Assembly: GCF_000808535.1 (NCBI RefSeq)
Contig: NZ_JWLV01000050.1
Coordinates: 1-40,215, forward strand
Origin: Vibrio sinaloensis
Lineage (GTDB): Bacteria > Pseudomonadota > Gammaproteobacteria > Enterobacterales > Vibrionaceae
Length of the DNA stretch: 40,215 nt
Direction: 5' to 3'
Part shown: positions 27,470-35,950 of the stretch, one piece after another
Layout: each line of letters begins with the position of its first letter
Position numbering within the stretch: position 1 is the stretch's first letter
The notes under the pieces: model-generated
Told to the model about the DNA's origin: nothing
Databases searched by the model: none
What the model saw: only the letters and a program-made list of their open reading frames with translations
Position numbers and translations under genes: made by a program

Positions 27470-28759
27470 CTAAAAGATAAAGTTCATGTTGAGGCTGAAC
27501 AAATGGACCCGACTCGAACTGCCCATGGTCTCCAGCGTCGAAGCCCACAGCCCATACCCATAGGGGTTGATCTTAACGTGGTCATACTGTGCTTTTAGCG
27601 CAATATAAGGAGAAACATCCCAACGTAATCCGACTGAGTAAGATTCTTGATCGATACGAACCGAGTTGATGGCGGCTTCCGTCGCTCCCTGTAATTGTGC
27701 CGCTTGCGCTCCAGCTTGGCTCCAATCTTCATCTTGCTGAAATGGTGATGAGCTTGGTTTAAAACGACCGTAAATGGCGTAAGGCGTTAAGGAGTCAAAT
27801 GTTCGCCCGACTAACGCATAACCTCCATAACCTTGCGGAATGGAGTCTTGCACAGCATCGATATTAAAAAGCTCGGTTTGAAAGGTCCATAACCCGTCAA
27901 AGTAAAGGGCAGCGGCTTGAAAGTAGTGAATCTGCTCATTTTCAACAACCAAAGCGTCACGGGTGCGTAGCGCTTCGGCACTGATTGCTGGAAAAAACGC
28001 GGCAACGCCTGGATTGTTGGCAAATTGGTCGACACTGTTTTGTAGTAATTCGGTTTGACCCGTTTGGTTGACAGTCAAAGATCCCACACGAGCATAAGAG
28101 AGCTGCCACTTCCATTCATTTTTATCCACTTCAAAAGAGAGACTGACGACATTGTCTAAGTCGGTCGAATACTCTTCGTTGGACAAAGGCACCTCACCAA
28201 CTTCTTGGTTGCGACCATACTCTAGCGATGCTTTCCAATTGAAGTAGGCGTTGTTGGAGTAGTAAGTGGCGCCGATCCCATCAAGTGAGTTAAAAACAAT
28301 ACCGCCATATAACTCTTGGGGAGGTCGAACCCAAAGGTGAGCGTAGTCGATGTGTCGGCTGTCCGCTGCAACATAAGCGCTGACCCCAACCCGACCCGCG
28401 CGAAAGTCCCAACTGGCATTCGGAGAGTAGCGAATGAAAGCAAGCTCTGTTAGCTCATCAAGGTCATAGGTGACACCTTGATCAAAGAGAAACTGAGTTG
28501 TGAATGACCAGTCTCGGTTAAACGCCGCGTCAAATTGCATTCCAATGTTGGAATCGACCCGGAATGAACCGTCTGTATCGATATCAGTGGTACGTGTTAT
28601 ATCGCGGCGAAACGCCAATTCATCTTGGTTTTCATAGGCATAGCCTAAAGTACCAAAGCCTGAAAAAGACAAATCCACTGCATGTGCTAATGATGGCAAA
28701 CTCAAAAAACTTAATACTAAAGAACCATGAGCTGCAAACTTGTAAAACTTATTAGGCAT
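27470..28759 (-). CDS. Predicted outer-membrane beta-barrel porin
   Basis: The 429-residue protein begins with a signal peptide (cut after SLPSLAHA) and continues as alternating, aromatic-rich strands typical of a beta-barrel (LSFSGFGTLGYAYENQDELA, WSFTTQFLFDQG, SYSVGLRWDVSPYIALKAQY). It ends in Phe (SLNMNFIF), the usual C-terminal BamA recognition signal. I cannot assign a substrate; the partner genes hint at an anion or phosphate ligand, but that is inference. It is the first gene of a three-gene minus-strand set (porin, PstS-like, GGDEF) with gaps of 10 and -8 bases. The beginning MPNKFYKF follows a plausible promoter about 45 bases upstream. Confidence 0.85.
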   Translation of the reverse strand: MPNKFYKFAAHGSLVLSFLSLPSLAHAVDLSFSGFGTLGYAYENQDELAFRRDITRTTDIDTDGSFRVDSNIGMQFDAAFNRDWSFTTQFLFDQGVTYDLDELTELAFIRYSPNASWDFRAGRVGVSAYVAADSRHIDYAHLWVRPPQELYGGIVFNSLDGIGATYYSNNAYFNWKASLEYGRNQEVGEVPLSNEEYSTDLDNVVSLSFEVDKNEWKWQLSYARVGSLTVNQTGQTELLQNSVDQFANNPGVAAFFPAISAEALRTRDALVVENEQIHYFQAAALYFDGLWTFQTELFNIDAVQDSIPQGYGGYALVGRTFDSLTPYAIYGRFKPSSSPFQQDEDWSQAGAQAAQLQGATEAAINSVRIDQESYSVGLRWDVSPYIALKAQYDHVKINPYGYGLWASTLETMGSSSRVHLFSLNMNFIF

Positions 28760-28803
28760 AGACTGCTGTCCTTGTGTCTAGACGCTAGGCTACAAATTTA
28801 TAG

Positions 28804-28831
28804 TTTATATTTATGCTTACAAGTATAACAA
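28804..28831 (-). promoter_or_regulatory. Candidate promoter of the porin operon
   Basis: On the minus strand TTGTTA (28831-28826), 16 bases, then TATAAA (28809-28804) fits a sigma-70 promoter starting near 28797, about 38 bases before the porin ATG. The region is AT-rich, so chance matches are easy. Confidence 0.4.
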
Positions 28832-28886
28832 TAACCAACGAAAGTGTGATAAAGCAATTACTAAAATAAAACATCACCGATAAAAA

Positions 28887-28905
28887 AAGCGACCTAAGGT
28901 CGCTT
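28887..28905. terminator. Terminator at the end of the acpS operon
   Basis: AAGCGACC and GGTCGCTT form a perfect 8-bp stem with a TAA/TTA loop at the end of acpS; its last bases overlap the acpS stop. On the minus strand it is followed by TTTTTATCGG, a proper T tract. Confidence 0.8.
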
Positions 28906-29284
28906 ATTGCTCAAAAATTACAGTGGCGACTGCGTAATGTCGCTCGTCCGATATCGATAAATGAATGTGCCGCACGCCTTTCGCCTTCGCCAATTCCGCA
29001 GCTTTATCACTCAAAGTGAGAATAGGAGCACCATGCTGGTCATTGGTGACATTGAAATCATGGAACGTCACACCCATGGCAATACCCGTACCTAAAGCTT
29101 TTGACGCCGCCTCTTTGGCTGCAAAGCGCTTGGCCAAAAAACGACCTTGCTGCTTGAGACTTTTGAATCGCTCAAATTCAGTGTCAGTCAAGATCCGTCT
29201 AGCAAATGGCTCACCTGAGCGAGCGAGTGCTTTCTCAACTCGCTCGATCTCCGCAATATCAGTCCCTAAACCTACAATGGCCAT
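28904..29284 (-). CDS. acpS: Holo-(acyl-carrier-protein) synthase
   Basis: AcpS moves 4'-phosphopantetheine from CoA to apo-ACP, activating fatty acid synthesis. The 126-residue length is standard. The metal-binding Asp is in VGLGTDIAEIERVE (D9), and the signature FAAKEAASKALGTGI follows near residue 53. It is the last gene of the pdxJ-acpS pair, starting 3 bases after the pdxJ stop, an arrangement conserved in enterobacteria. Confidence 0.98.
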   Translation of the reverse strand: MAIVGLGTDIAEIERVEKALARSGEPFARRILTDTEFERFKSLKQQGRFLAKRFAAKEAASKALGTGIAMGVTFHDFNVTNDQHGAPILTLSDKAAELAKAKGVRHIHLSISDERHYAVATVIFEQ

Positions 29285-29287
29285 GGC

Positions 29288-30019
29288 TTATTTACGTGCT
29301 AAAACCATTTGCGCTTTCATATCGGCGACCGCTTTGTGCAAACCGTCAAACGCCGCACGCCCAATAATAGAGTGACCGATGTTAAGTTCATAGATTTCAG
29401 GGATTGCCGCAATAGCTGCAACATTATGGTAAGTCAAACCGTGGCCAGCATTTACCGTGATACCAAGGTCTGCGGCATAGCTAGCACCTGCTGCAATCTT
29501 CTTCAACTCGTCTTGCTGATCTTCTTCCGTTTCTGCGTCTGCGTAGTGACCCGTATGTAACTCAATAAATGGCGCGCCACATGCTTTCGCCGCATCAATC
29601 TGTTCACGGTCTGCATCAATGAACAACGACACCTTAATGCCTGCTTCAGATAGCTTTTGGGTTGCTGCTTTGACTTTTTCTAGCTGACCAACGACATCTA
29701 GGCCACCTTCCGTCGTTAACTCTTCACGCTTTTCCGGTACTAAGCATACGTACTCTGGCTGTGTGTTCAGCGCAATCTCAACCATTTCATCCGTAACCGC
29801 CATCTCCAAATTCATACGCGTCTGAATTGTTTCACGTAAAATGCGCACATCTCTATCATTAATATGACGGCGGTCTTCACGTAGGTGGATGGTGATACCG
29901 TCTGCACCAGCGCGCTCCGCAACTTCAGCGGCATGCACTGGATCTGGGTATTTCGTCCCACGTGCATTACGTAATGTCGCGATATGGTCGATGTTAACAC
30001 CTAGGTAGATTGAGCTCAT
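29288..30019 (-). CDS. pdxJ: Pyridoxine 5'-phosphate synthase
   Basis: PdxJ condenses 1-deoxyxylulose 5-phosphate with 3-amino-2-oxopropyl phosphate to form pyridoxine 5'-phosphate in vitamin B6 synthesis. The 243-residue TIM barrel has the N-terminal LGVNIDHIATLRNARG motif with phosphate-binding and catalytic residues, HLREDRRHI near residue 46, and GHGLTYHNV followed by ELNIGHSIIGRA at the C-terminal phosphate site. Its ATG overlaps the recO stop by four bases (ATGA). Confidence 0.98.
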   Translation of the reverse strand: MSSIYLGVNIDHIATLRNARGTKYPDPVHAAEVAERAGADGITIHLREDRRHINDRDVRILRETIQTRMNLEMAVTDEMVEIALNTQPEYVCLVPEKREELTTEGGLDVVGQLEKVKAATQKLSEAGIKVSLFIDADREQIDAAKACGAPFIELHTGHYADAETEEDQQDELKKIAAGASYAADLGITVNAGHGLTYHNVAAIAAIPEIYELNIGHSIIGRAAFDGLHKAVADMKAQMVLARK

Positions 30020-30741
30020 TTTCCAATACTCCGTGCTCGGGGAATCATTGCTACAAACAACTCCCTGCTTTTTAAAGGTTTGCCGCCAAGATACGGCTTT
30101 AAGGCTATACGTGTAAAGCGTTTTGCCGCTTTAAGTTGTTCTTTTGTGGTAAATCTACGTTCGCTGATCGCGATCAGTTCATCGCCTTTAAACGTTAAAT
30201 TGTCATACCGAACGGAAGCAATAAAACCTTTCTGCTCTCGGTATCGGTAAGTCATTGTGGGCTCAATCGGTTCTCCACTCCCCGCACAATGAAGGAAATC
30301 AACCCCGTATCCCATTGCAGATAACAGCGCCAGTTCAAATCGGCGTAATGCAGGTTCAGGGTTATCACATTGCGCAAGCTCGGTTAAAACATGCAGGTAG
30401 TCGTGAAACAGTGCAGGCATCGGCACTTCAGCCATAAGCACTCGACCAATCAGTTCATTGACGTACATGCCTGAATAGAGATTAATACCTGTGAGTGGGA
30501 GGCCTAGGCTAATTGGCTCGGCTTGACGCAATGTTTTCATTGAGCCATTTCCCGACCATTTCAGCAACAAGGGCGTAAAAGGTTGCAGCGCGCCTTTTAA
30601 ATTGGAACGCTTACTCCTTGCCCCCTTAGACATCAGGGTGACGCGGCCATACTCTTCGCTGAACACATCCAAAATGAGGCTCGATTCACTGTATGGTCGT
30701 CGATGTAATACAAAACAACGCTGTAAGCCTTCTGCAGACAT
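30016..30741 (-). CDS. recO: DNA repair protein RecO
   Basis: RecO works with RecR (and RecF) to load RecA onto SSB-coated single-stranded DNA and to anneal strands. The 241-residue protein shows the N-terminal OB-fold (CFVLHRRPYSESSLILDVFS, EYGRVTLMSKGARSKRS) and a helical C-terminal half. I start at 30741, preceded by an AAGGTGAT Shine-Dalgarno, giving MSAEGLQRCFVLHRR; the frame extends to 30759 with six extra residues. A terminator-like hairpin separates it from era upstream. Confidence 0.95.
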   Translation of the reverse strand: MSAEGLQRCFVLHRRPYSESSLILDVFSEEYGRVTLMSKGARSKRSNLKGALQPFTPLLLKWSGNGSMKTLRQAEPISLGLPLTGINLYSGMYVNELIGRVLMAEVPMPALFHDYLHVLTELAQCDNPEPALRRFELALLSAMGYGVDFLHCAGSGEPIEPTMTYRYREQKGFIASVRYDNLTFKGDELIAISERRFTTKEQLKAAKRFTRIALKPYLGGKPLKSRELFVAMIPRARSIGK

Positions 30742-30759
30742 ATCACCTTCTAAATACAA

Positions 30760-30783
30760 AAAAGGAGCCCAATGGCCCCTTTT
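30760..30783 (-). terminator. Terminator-like hairpin between era and recO
   Basis: On the minus strand AAAAGGGGCC pairs with GGCTCCTTTT (10 bp, one G-T pair) around an ATTG loop, followed by TTGTATTTAG. It lies between the era stop (30824) and the recO start (30741). It may split the long cluster or act as an attenuator, with recO-pdxJ-acpS transcribed by readthrough or an unseen promoter. Confidence 0.65.
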
Positions 30784-30823
30784 ACTCTATTTTCGCGGAG
30801 CGAAGCGCAAAGCCTCTTACTCG

Positions 30824-31801
30824 TTATAAATCGTCAATGTAGCCAAGAGAACGGAGCGCTCGCTCGTCATCCGCCCAGCCAGACTTCACTTTAACCCAAG
30901 TCTCAAGGTAAACCTTACGACCAAACAGCTCTTCCATATCTAGGCGAGCTTCACGACCAATCGTTTTGATCTTCTCACCACCTTTACCAATCACCATCTT
31001 TTTCTGGCCGCTACGCTCAACCAAAATAAGAGCATTGATGTGGAAGCCATCCGTTTCTGGGTTGTAGTCAAAACGTTCGATTTCAACGGTCACTGAGTAA
31101 GGCAGTTCCTCACCAGTGAAACGCATCAGTTTTTCACGAACAATTTCAGAAGCCATGAAACGCTGAGAACGATCTGTCACATACTCTTCAGGGAAGTGGT
31201 GAGTCGCTTTTGGCAGATGCTCGCGTACATGCTTACGCAATACATCAATGTTTTTGCCATGTTTTGCCGAGATCGGCACCACATCGACAAATTCCATCTT
31301 CTTCGACATTTCCATCATGTGCAACATGACGTCATTGCGATCTTGTACGTTATCAACTTTGTTGACACACAATACGACTGGGAAGTTCGATTTCTGCAGC
31401 TTAGTCAGAACCATTTCATCATCAGCAGTCCAATGCGTACCATCCACAAGGAAGAACACAAGGTTCACATCACTTAAGGATGAGTTAGCCGCACGGTTCA
31501 TTAAACGGTTGATAGCACGTTTTTCTTCAATGTGAAGCCCAGGAGTATCCACGTAGATCGCTTGGTAATCCCCTTCCGTGTCTACACCCATGATTCGGTG
31601 GCGTGTGGTTTGAGGTTTACGCGAGGTAATCGAAATCTTCTGACCTAAAATACGGTTTAAAAGCGTCGATTTACCCACATTAGGGCGACCTACGATGGCC
31701 ACAAAACCACAGTGTTGGTTCTCTGGTGTGCTTGCAGGCTCGTTGTTCGATGAGAAAAACGCATCGATATCAAATTCGTTGTTATCTGTTGAATCAGTCA
31801 T
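30824..31801 (-). CDS. era: GTPase Era with an acidic N-terminal extension
   Basis: Era is a GTPase that binds the 3' end of 16S rRNA and helps mature the 30S subunit. G motifs are GRPNVGKS (38-45), DTPG and NKVD. The C-terminal type II KH domain includes VIGKGGEKIKTIG. Length is 325, about 24 longer than E. coli Era, because of an extra acidic, Ser/Asn-rich N-terminus (MTDSTDNNEFDIDAFFSSNN) ahead of CGFVAIVGRPN. The start overlaps the rnc stop by 8 bases, supporting this ATG and translational coupling. Similar extensions exist in vibrios as far as I recall. Confidence 0.97.
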   Translation of the reverse strand: MTDSTDNNEFDIDAFFSSNNEPASTPENQHCGFVAIVGRPNVGKSTLLNRILGQKISITSRKPQTTRHRIMGVDTEGDYQAIYVDTPGLHIEEKRAINRLMNRAANSSLSDVNLVFFLVDGTHWTADDEMVLTKLQKSNFPVVLCVNKVDNVQDRNDVMLHMMEMSKKMEFVDVVPISAKHGKNIDVLRKHVREHLPKATHHFPEEYVTDRSQRFMASEIVREKLMRFTGEELPYSVTVEIERFDYNPETDGFHINALILVERSGQKKMVIGKGGEKIKTIGREARLDMEELFGRKVYLETWVKVKSGWADDERALRSLGYIDDL

Positions 31802-32471
31802 TGGTCAATTGCTCTAGTGCCAATTCAGCAGCCGCTTGTTCTGCCTTGCGGCGGCTGGTGCCTTTACCAATTACAGGCTGTCCAATACCTGCTACTTCAC
31901 ACGAAACCGTAAATTCTTGGTTATGTGCTTCACCTTTAATATTAGTCACTGTATACGCTGGCAGTGGTTTTCTTCGACCTTGAAGAAACTCTTGAAGACG
32001 AGTTTTCGGATCTTTTTGCGAAACACCAGGCTTTATCGCATCAAGACGCGATTGATACCAACTTAAGATAATGCCACGCACAACCTCAATATCACTGTCC
32101 AAATAGATGGCACCAATGATCGCCTCCACGGCATCCGCAAGAATTGAATCACGACGGAAACCGCCACTTTTTAGCTCACCTGGACCTAATTTTAAGTGAT
32201 CTCCTAGTTCGAATTCACGACCTAGTTCAGCCAACGTATTGCCACGAACCAGTGTCGCACGCATACGGCTCATATCCCCTTCATTCACTTTCGGGAAACG
32301 GTGATAAAGATCATCAGCAATGACAAAACTTAAAATTGAATCGCCCAGAAACTCAAGACGCTCGTTGTGTTTTCCGTTGGCGCTTCGATGTGTTAGCGCC
32401 AAGTTGATTAGCTCAGCATCATTGAACTGATAACCAACCTTTTTCTCTAGTTTTGCAATAGGAGAATTCAT
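31794..32471 (-). CDS. rnc: Ribonuclease III
   Basis: RNase III cuts double-stranded RNA, including rRNA precursors and many mRNA hairpins. The 225-residue protein has the signature HNERLEFLGDSILSFVIAD (catalytic Asp44), a second acidic cluster (DAVEAIIGAIYLDSD), and a C-terminal dsRNA-binding domain (DPKTRLQEFLQGRRKPLPAY to the end). It lies between lepB and era, the usual order, and the lepB-rnc gap contains a strong hairpin that could be an autoregulatory target. Confidence 0.98.
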   Translation of the reverse strand: MNSPIAKLEKKVGYQFNDAELINLALTHRSANGKHNERLEFLGDSILSFVIADDLYHRFPKVNEGDMSRMRATLVRGNTLAELGREFELGDHLKLGPGELKSGGFRRDSILADAVEAIIGAIYLDSDIEVVRGIILSWYQSRLDAIKPGVSQKDPKTRLQEFLQGRRKPLPAYTVTNIKGEAHNQEFTVSCEVAGIGQPVIGKGTSRRKAEQAAAELALEQLTND

Positions 32472-32505
32472 GCTCTCTCATTAATTTGTGTTGCATTCTC
32501 AAAGG

Positions 32506-32532
32506 GTGGGAGTGTGAATCACACACTCCCGC
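32506..32532 (-). promoter_or_regulatory. Strong hairpin in the lepB-rnc spacer
   Basis: GGGAGTGTG (32508-32516) pairs perfectly with CACACTCCC (32522-32530). Two more base pairs (one G-T) extend the outer stem, and the loop is 5 bases. It sits in the 73-base spacer just ahead of rnc. The T tract on the minus strand is weak (CCCTTTGAG), so a processing or attenuation role seems at least as likely as termination. The E. coli rnc leader carries an RNase III-cleaved hairpin by which the enzyme limits its own mRNA. Confidence 0.55.
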
Positions 32533-32544
32533 ACTCATAAGAAA

Positions 32545-33441
32545 TTAGTTAATACCACCGATGCGATTAAACCTAACACCAGTTGGAATCCAAGAAGGTA
32601 AAATGCTGTCTTCGCCACGCTCAAACTCGAAGCTGATCCAGATGGCGACAGCTTTACCGACTAGGTTTGCTTCTGGAACAAAGCCCCAGTAGCGACTGTC
32701 AGCACTGTTGTCACGGTTGTCACCCATAACAAAATACTGACCTTCAGGAACAACCCACTCATTGACGCCATTGCGCGGTTGATAAGCTTCAACACGATCG
32801 CGGCGCAGCGGATTGACCAAGATTTGATGTCCGACTTCCCCTAGCTTTTCGTCAAGTTGAATCAAAGGAATGCCATTTTGGATAAATTGACTCTCTTCGA
32901 CATTGGAAAGTTTGACTGGTTTACAGCTCGACTCACCTGGCGACTGAATACAGATTTCTTTCTTGCTGTTGTAGCGAACTGTATCGCCCGGCAGACCAAC
33001 GACACGTTTGATATAGTCGATACTTGGTTGCGGTGGATATTTGAATACAACGGTATCACCACGTTCAGGTTTACCCGTCTCGACAAGTTGAGTACGCCAT
33101 ACAGGGTCTTTCAGACCATACGCGTATTTTTCGACTAAGATGAAATCGCCGACGAGTAGAGTTGGCATCATTGAGCCAGATGGAATCTGAAACGGTTCGT
33201 AGATGAATGAGCGCAAAACAAGAACGGCTGCGATCACCGGAAAAATCGAGACGCTATTTTCAATCCACCACGGTTGAGTTTTTACTTTTTCAACAACAGC
33301 AGCATCTAAACCGTTGGTTTGTGCCTCGATTTCCGCCACTTTTTCTTGGCGTTTCTTTGCAAAAACCAGCTTCTCTAACACCCAAACAATGCCCGTCACC
33401 AAAGTCACAATTACAAGAATGAGTGAAAATGTATTCGCCAT
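32545..33441 (-). CDS. lepB: Signal peptidase I
   Basis: LepB cleaves signal peptides from secreted proteins on the outer face of the inner membrane. The 298-residue protein has two N-terminal helices (about 5-27 and 64-79) and the catalytic dyad S90 (IPSGSMMPTLLVGD) and K145 (SIDYIKRVVGLPGD), at the same numbers as E. coli LepB. MGDNRDNSADSRYWGFV near residue 240 is the conserved box E region. It follows lepA with about 105 bases between them, forming the lepA-lepB pair. Confidence 0.97.
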   Translation of the reverse strand: MANTFSLILVIVTLVTGIVWVLEKLVFAKKRQEKVAEIEAQTNGLDAAVVEKVKTQPWWIENSVSIFPVIAAVLVLRSFIYEPFQIPSGSMMPTLLVGDFILVEKYAYGLKDPVWRTQLVETGKPERGDTVVFKYPPQPSIDYIKRVVGLPGDTVRYNSKKEICIQSPGESSCKPVKLSNVEESQFIQNGIPLIQLDEKLGEVGHQILVNPLRRDRVEAYQPRNGVNEWVVPEGQYFVMGDNRDNSADSRYWGFVPEANLVGKAVAIWISFEFERGEDSILPSWIPTGVRFNRIGGIN

Positions 33442-33467
33442 TGACTTCCCTTATCTCAAAAATACGA

Positions 33468-33495
33468 AAGTGAAAGAGCCGAGACCCTTTCACTT
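33468..33495 (-). terminator. Possible attenuator between lepA and lepB
   Basis: AAGTGAAAG and CTTTCACTT form a perfect 9-bp stem with a 10-base loop between lepA and lepB. On the minus strand it is followed by TCGTATTTTTG, an interrupted T tract. lepA and lepB are normally co-transcribed, so partial termination or an unrelated mRNA structure is more likely than a full stop. Confidence 0.35.
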
Positions 33496-33546
33496 ATTTT
33501 ATTGTCATAACCTGTTATGACAGACCGGAACGAGAGTAGTTCAACT

Positions 33547-35340
33547 CTAGTCCTTGCCCACATGCAGAATCGCAAGGAAGGCTTCTTGAGGCAGTTCGAC
33601 GTTACCGATCTGCTTCATACGCTTCTTACCTTCTTTCTGCTTCTTCAGTAGTTTCTTCTTACGGCTCACGTCACCACCGTAACACTTGGCGATTACGTTC
33701 TTGCGCAGCTGTTTCACAGTCGAACGAGCGATGATGTGGTTGCCAATGGCAGCCTGGATAGCAATGTCGAACATCTGACGAGGAATGAACTCTTTCATTT
33801 TCTCAACAAGCTGACGGCCACGAGTCTGCGCCTGATCTTTGTGTGTGATCATCGCGAGTGCGTCAACCGTATCGCCGTTAAGCAAGACATCAACACGAAC
33901 CATGTTAGACGCTTCAAAACGTTGGAAGTTGTAATCCAGTGAGGCGTAACCGCGAGACGTCGACTTCAAGCGGTCGAAGAAGTCCAGTACCACTTCTGCC
34001 ATTGGGATGTCGTACGTCACAGCAACTTGGTTACCGTGGTACACCATATCAACCTGAACGCCACGCTTCTCGACACAAAGAGTAATAACATTGCCCAAGT
34101 ACTCAGATGGTACAAGAATGTTACAGCGAGCGATTGGCTCACGGATTTCTTCAATATCGTTCACAGCAGGAAGCTTAGCTGGGCTATCGACATACAGAAT
34201 GTTGCCGTTAGTCTCTTCCACTTCGTACACAACCGTTGGCGCAGTGGTGATCAGGTCTAAGTCGTACTCACGCTCAAGACGCTCTTGAATGATCTCCATG
34301 TGCAGCATGCCAAGGAAACCACAACGGAAACCAAAGCCCAATGCCGCTGAGTTTTCTGGCTCGTAGAAGAGTGATGCATCATTCAAGCTTAACTTGCCTA
34401 GAGCATCACGGAAGTTTTCATAGTCGTCAGAAGAAACAGGGAACAGACCCGCATATACTTGCGGTTTTACTTTCTTAAAGCCAGGGAGTGGCTTGTCGCT
34501 GCCGTTTTTCGCTAGAGTCAGCGTATCGCCCACAGGCGCGCCCAAGATGTCTTTGATACCACAAACCACCCAGCCTACTTCGCCAGTACGCAAGATATCA
34601 GTATCAACTTGTTTCGGAGTGAAGATACCCAAACGGTCAACGCCCCAAACTTGACCCGTGCTCATCACTTTAATTTTGTCGTTTTTCTTGAGCTCGCCGT
34701 TTTTAATACGAACTAAGGAAACAACACCTAAGTAGTTATCAAACCAAGAGTCAATGATCAACGCTTGTAGTGGCGCATCTGGATCACCTTCTGGAGCAGG
34801 GATAGCCGAAACGATGTTTTCTAGTACATCGTCAACACCAATACCCGTCTTAGCTGAACAACGCGTCGCTTCCATCGCATCAATACCAACGATTTCTTCG
34901 ATCTCTTCCGCTACGCGCTCAGGATCAGCGGCTGGTAGGTCAATCTTGTTTAGGATTGGCACCACCTCTAGATCCATTTCGATCGCGGTGTAACAGTTAG
35001 CAAGAGTTTGAGCCTCAACACCCTGACCAGCATCGACAACCAATAATGCACCTTCACATGCCGCTAGAGAGCGAGATACTTCGTACGCGAAGTCAACGTG
35101 TCCTGGAGTATCAATGAAGTTCAACTGGTACGTTTCGCCATCTTTGGCAGTGTAGTTAAGCGTCACACTTTGCGACTTGATGGTGATACCACGTTCACGC
35201 TCTAGATCCATAGAATCGAGAACCTGAGCCGCCATTTCGCGGTCGCTAAGGCCACCACAAACTTGGATTAAACGGTCAGATAGGGTCGACTTACCATGGT
35301 CGATGTGGGCGATAATCGAAAAGTTACGAATGTGCTTCAT
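33547..35340 (-). CDS. lepA: Elongation factor 4 (LepA)
   Basis: LepA is a ribosome-binding GTPase that back-translocates or rescues ribosomes and affects initiation and assembly. The 597-residue protein has the G domain motifs AHIDHGKSTLSDRL, DTPGHVDFAYEV and NKIDLP, an EF-G-like arrangement without domain IV, and the basic LepA-specific C-terminal domain (CYGGDVSRKKKLLKKQKEGK near 560). It lies downstream of rpoE-rseABC and upstream of lepB. An inverted repeat near 35412 separates it from rseC. Confidence 0.98.
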   Translation of the reverse strand: MKHIRNFSIIAHIDHGKSTLSDRLIQVCGGLSDREMAAQVLDSMDLERERGITIKSQSVTLNYTAKDGETYQLNFIDTPGHVDFAYEVSRSLAACEGALLVVDAGQGVEAQTLANCYTAIEMDLEVVPILNKIDLPAADPERVAEEIEEIVGIDAMEATRCSAKTGIGVDDVLENIVSAIPAPEGDPDAPLQALIIDSWFDNYLGVVSLVRIKNGELKKNDKIKVMSTGQVWGVDRLGIFTPKQVDTDILRTGEVGWVVCGIKDILGAPVGDTLTLAKNGSDKPLPGFKKVKPQVYAGLFPVSSDDYENFRDALGKLSLNDASLFYEPENSAALGFGFRCGFLGMLHMEIIQERLEREYDLDLITTAPTVVYEVEETNGNILYVDSPAKLPAVNDIEEIREPIARCNILVPSEYLGNVITLCVEKRGVQVDMVYHGNQVAVTYDIPMAEVVLDFFDRLKSTSRGYASLDYNFQRFEASNMVRVDVLLNGDTVDALAMITHKDQAQTRGRQLVEKMKEFIPRQMFDIAIQAAIGNHIIARSTVKQLRKNVIAKCYGGDVSRKKKLLKKQKEGKKRMKQIGNVELPQEAFLAILHVGKD

Positions 35341-35411
35341 GATTTGGGGTGACTAAACTCTTAAAAATTAGGGACAATAGATACCCGACCGCAGTTCGCG
35401 CGAGGGGTACA

Positions 35412-35437
35412 GAAATGCCGTCATTTGACGGCATTTC
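35412..35437 (-). terminator. Probable terminator of the rpoE-rseABC operon
   Basis: GAAATGCCGTCA and TGACGGCATTTC form a 12-bp inverted repeat around TT (the closing pairs would open to make a loop). It lies 43 bases past the rseC stop. There is little T tract beyond the arm's own TTTC, so strength is uncertain. Confidence 0.5.
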
Positions 35438-35479
35438 GATCAAGTTGGCAGATTCTACCCAATTTCTGGGCGCTTCGCA

Positions 35480-35950
35480 CTAGCTAATTGGCTCACCAAG
35501 TATTCTAAGCAAAGTCACTCTCTGCGAAGACTGGGACTCCAATTTCCGAGTACAGAGCTTGGCAAGGTAAACACCAACACCTGTAAAGATAGTAGAGCTC
35601 AAGATGACGAGACCTTCTCCCGCCCCTAGCATCGGCGCTAACCATCCGTTTGCGAGAAAAGCACCTAAAATGAGGGCGAATAGTGGCACTAGGTAAACAA
35701 CAGCAGCCGATTGCAATAACTGCTTTTCCGGTAGACCGATCTCGACAACCTGCCCTTCTTTGACTGGCTTGTCGGTCAGCATATGCCACGATAAAGATTT
35801 GCTTCCGAGCGCTTTGGAAACGATACCGGTGCCGCAACTTTTTTGTGACGAACAACTGCTGCAGCTCGTTTGCTGCTCACATGCAAGCTCAACTTCAAAC
35901 CCTTTTGCTGAAGGCGTAACATGGGAGACCGTTGCTAACGCGGTCATCAT
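35480..35950 (-). CDS. rseC: SoxR-reducing/sigma-E regulatory protein RseC
   Basis: RseC is a small inner-membrane protein of the rpoE operon with a mild positive effect on sigma-E; it is related to RnfH/Rsx-linked SoxR reduction. The 156-residue product has an N-terminal cysteine cluster (C24, C30, C33, C39) suited to binding an iron-sulfur cluster, and two membrane helices (about 76-98 and 107-128). Its ATG overlaps the rseB stop as ATGA; the second Met codon directly after is an equal alternative. Confidence 0.94.
   Translation of the reverse strand: MMTALATVSHVTPSAKGFEVELACEQQTSCSSCSSQKSCGTGIVSKALGSKSLSWHMLTDKPVKEGQVVEIGLPEKQLLQSAAVVYLVPLFALILGAFLANGWLAPMLGAGEGLVILSSTIFTGVGVYLAKLCTRKLESQSSQRVTLLRILGEPIS

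Noticed and set aside
28840..28870. A TGTGATAAAGCAATTAC half-site upstream of the porin gene as a CRP site
   Set aside because: Only one TGTGA arm matches; the second arm is missing.
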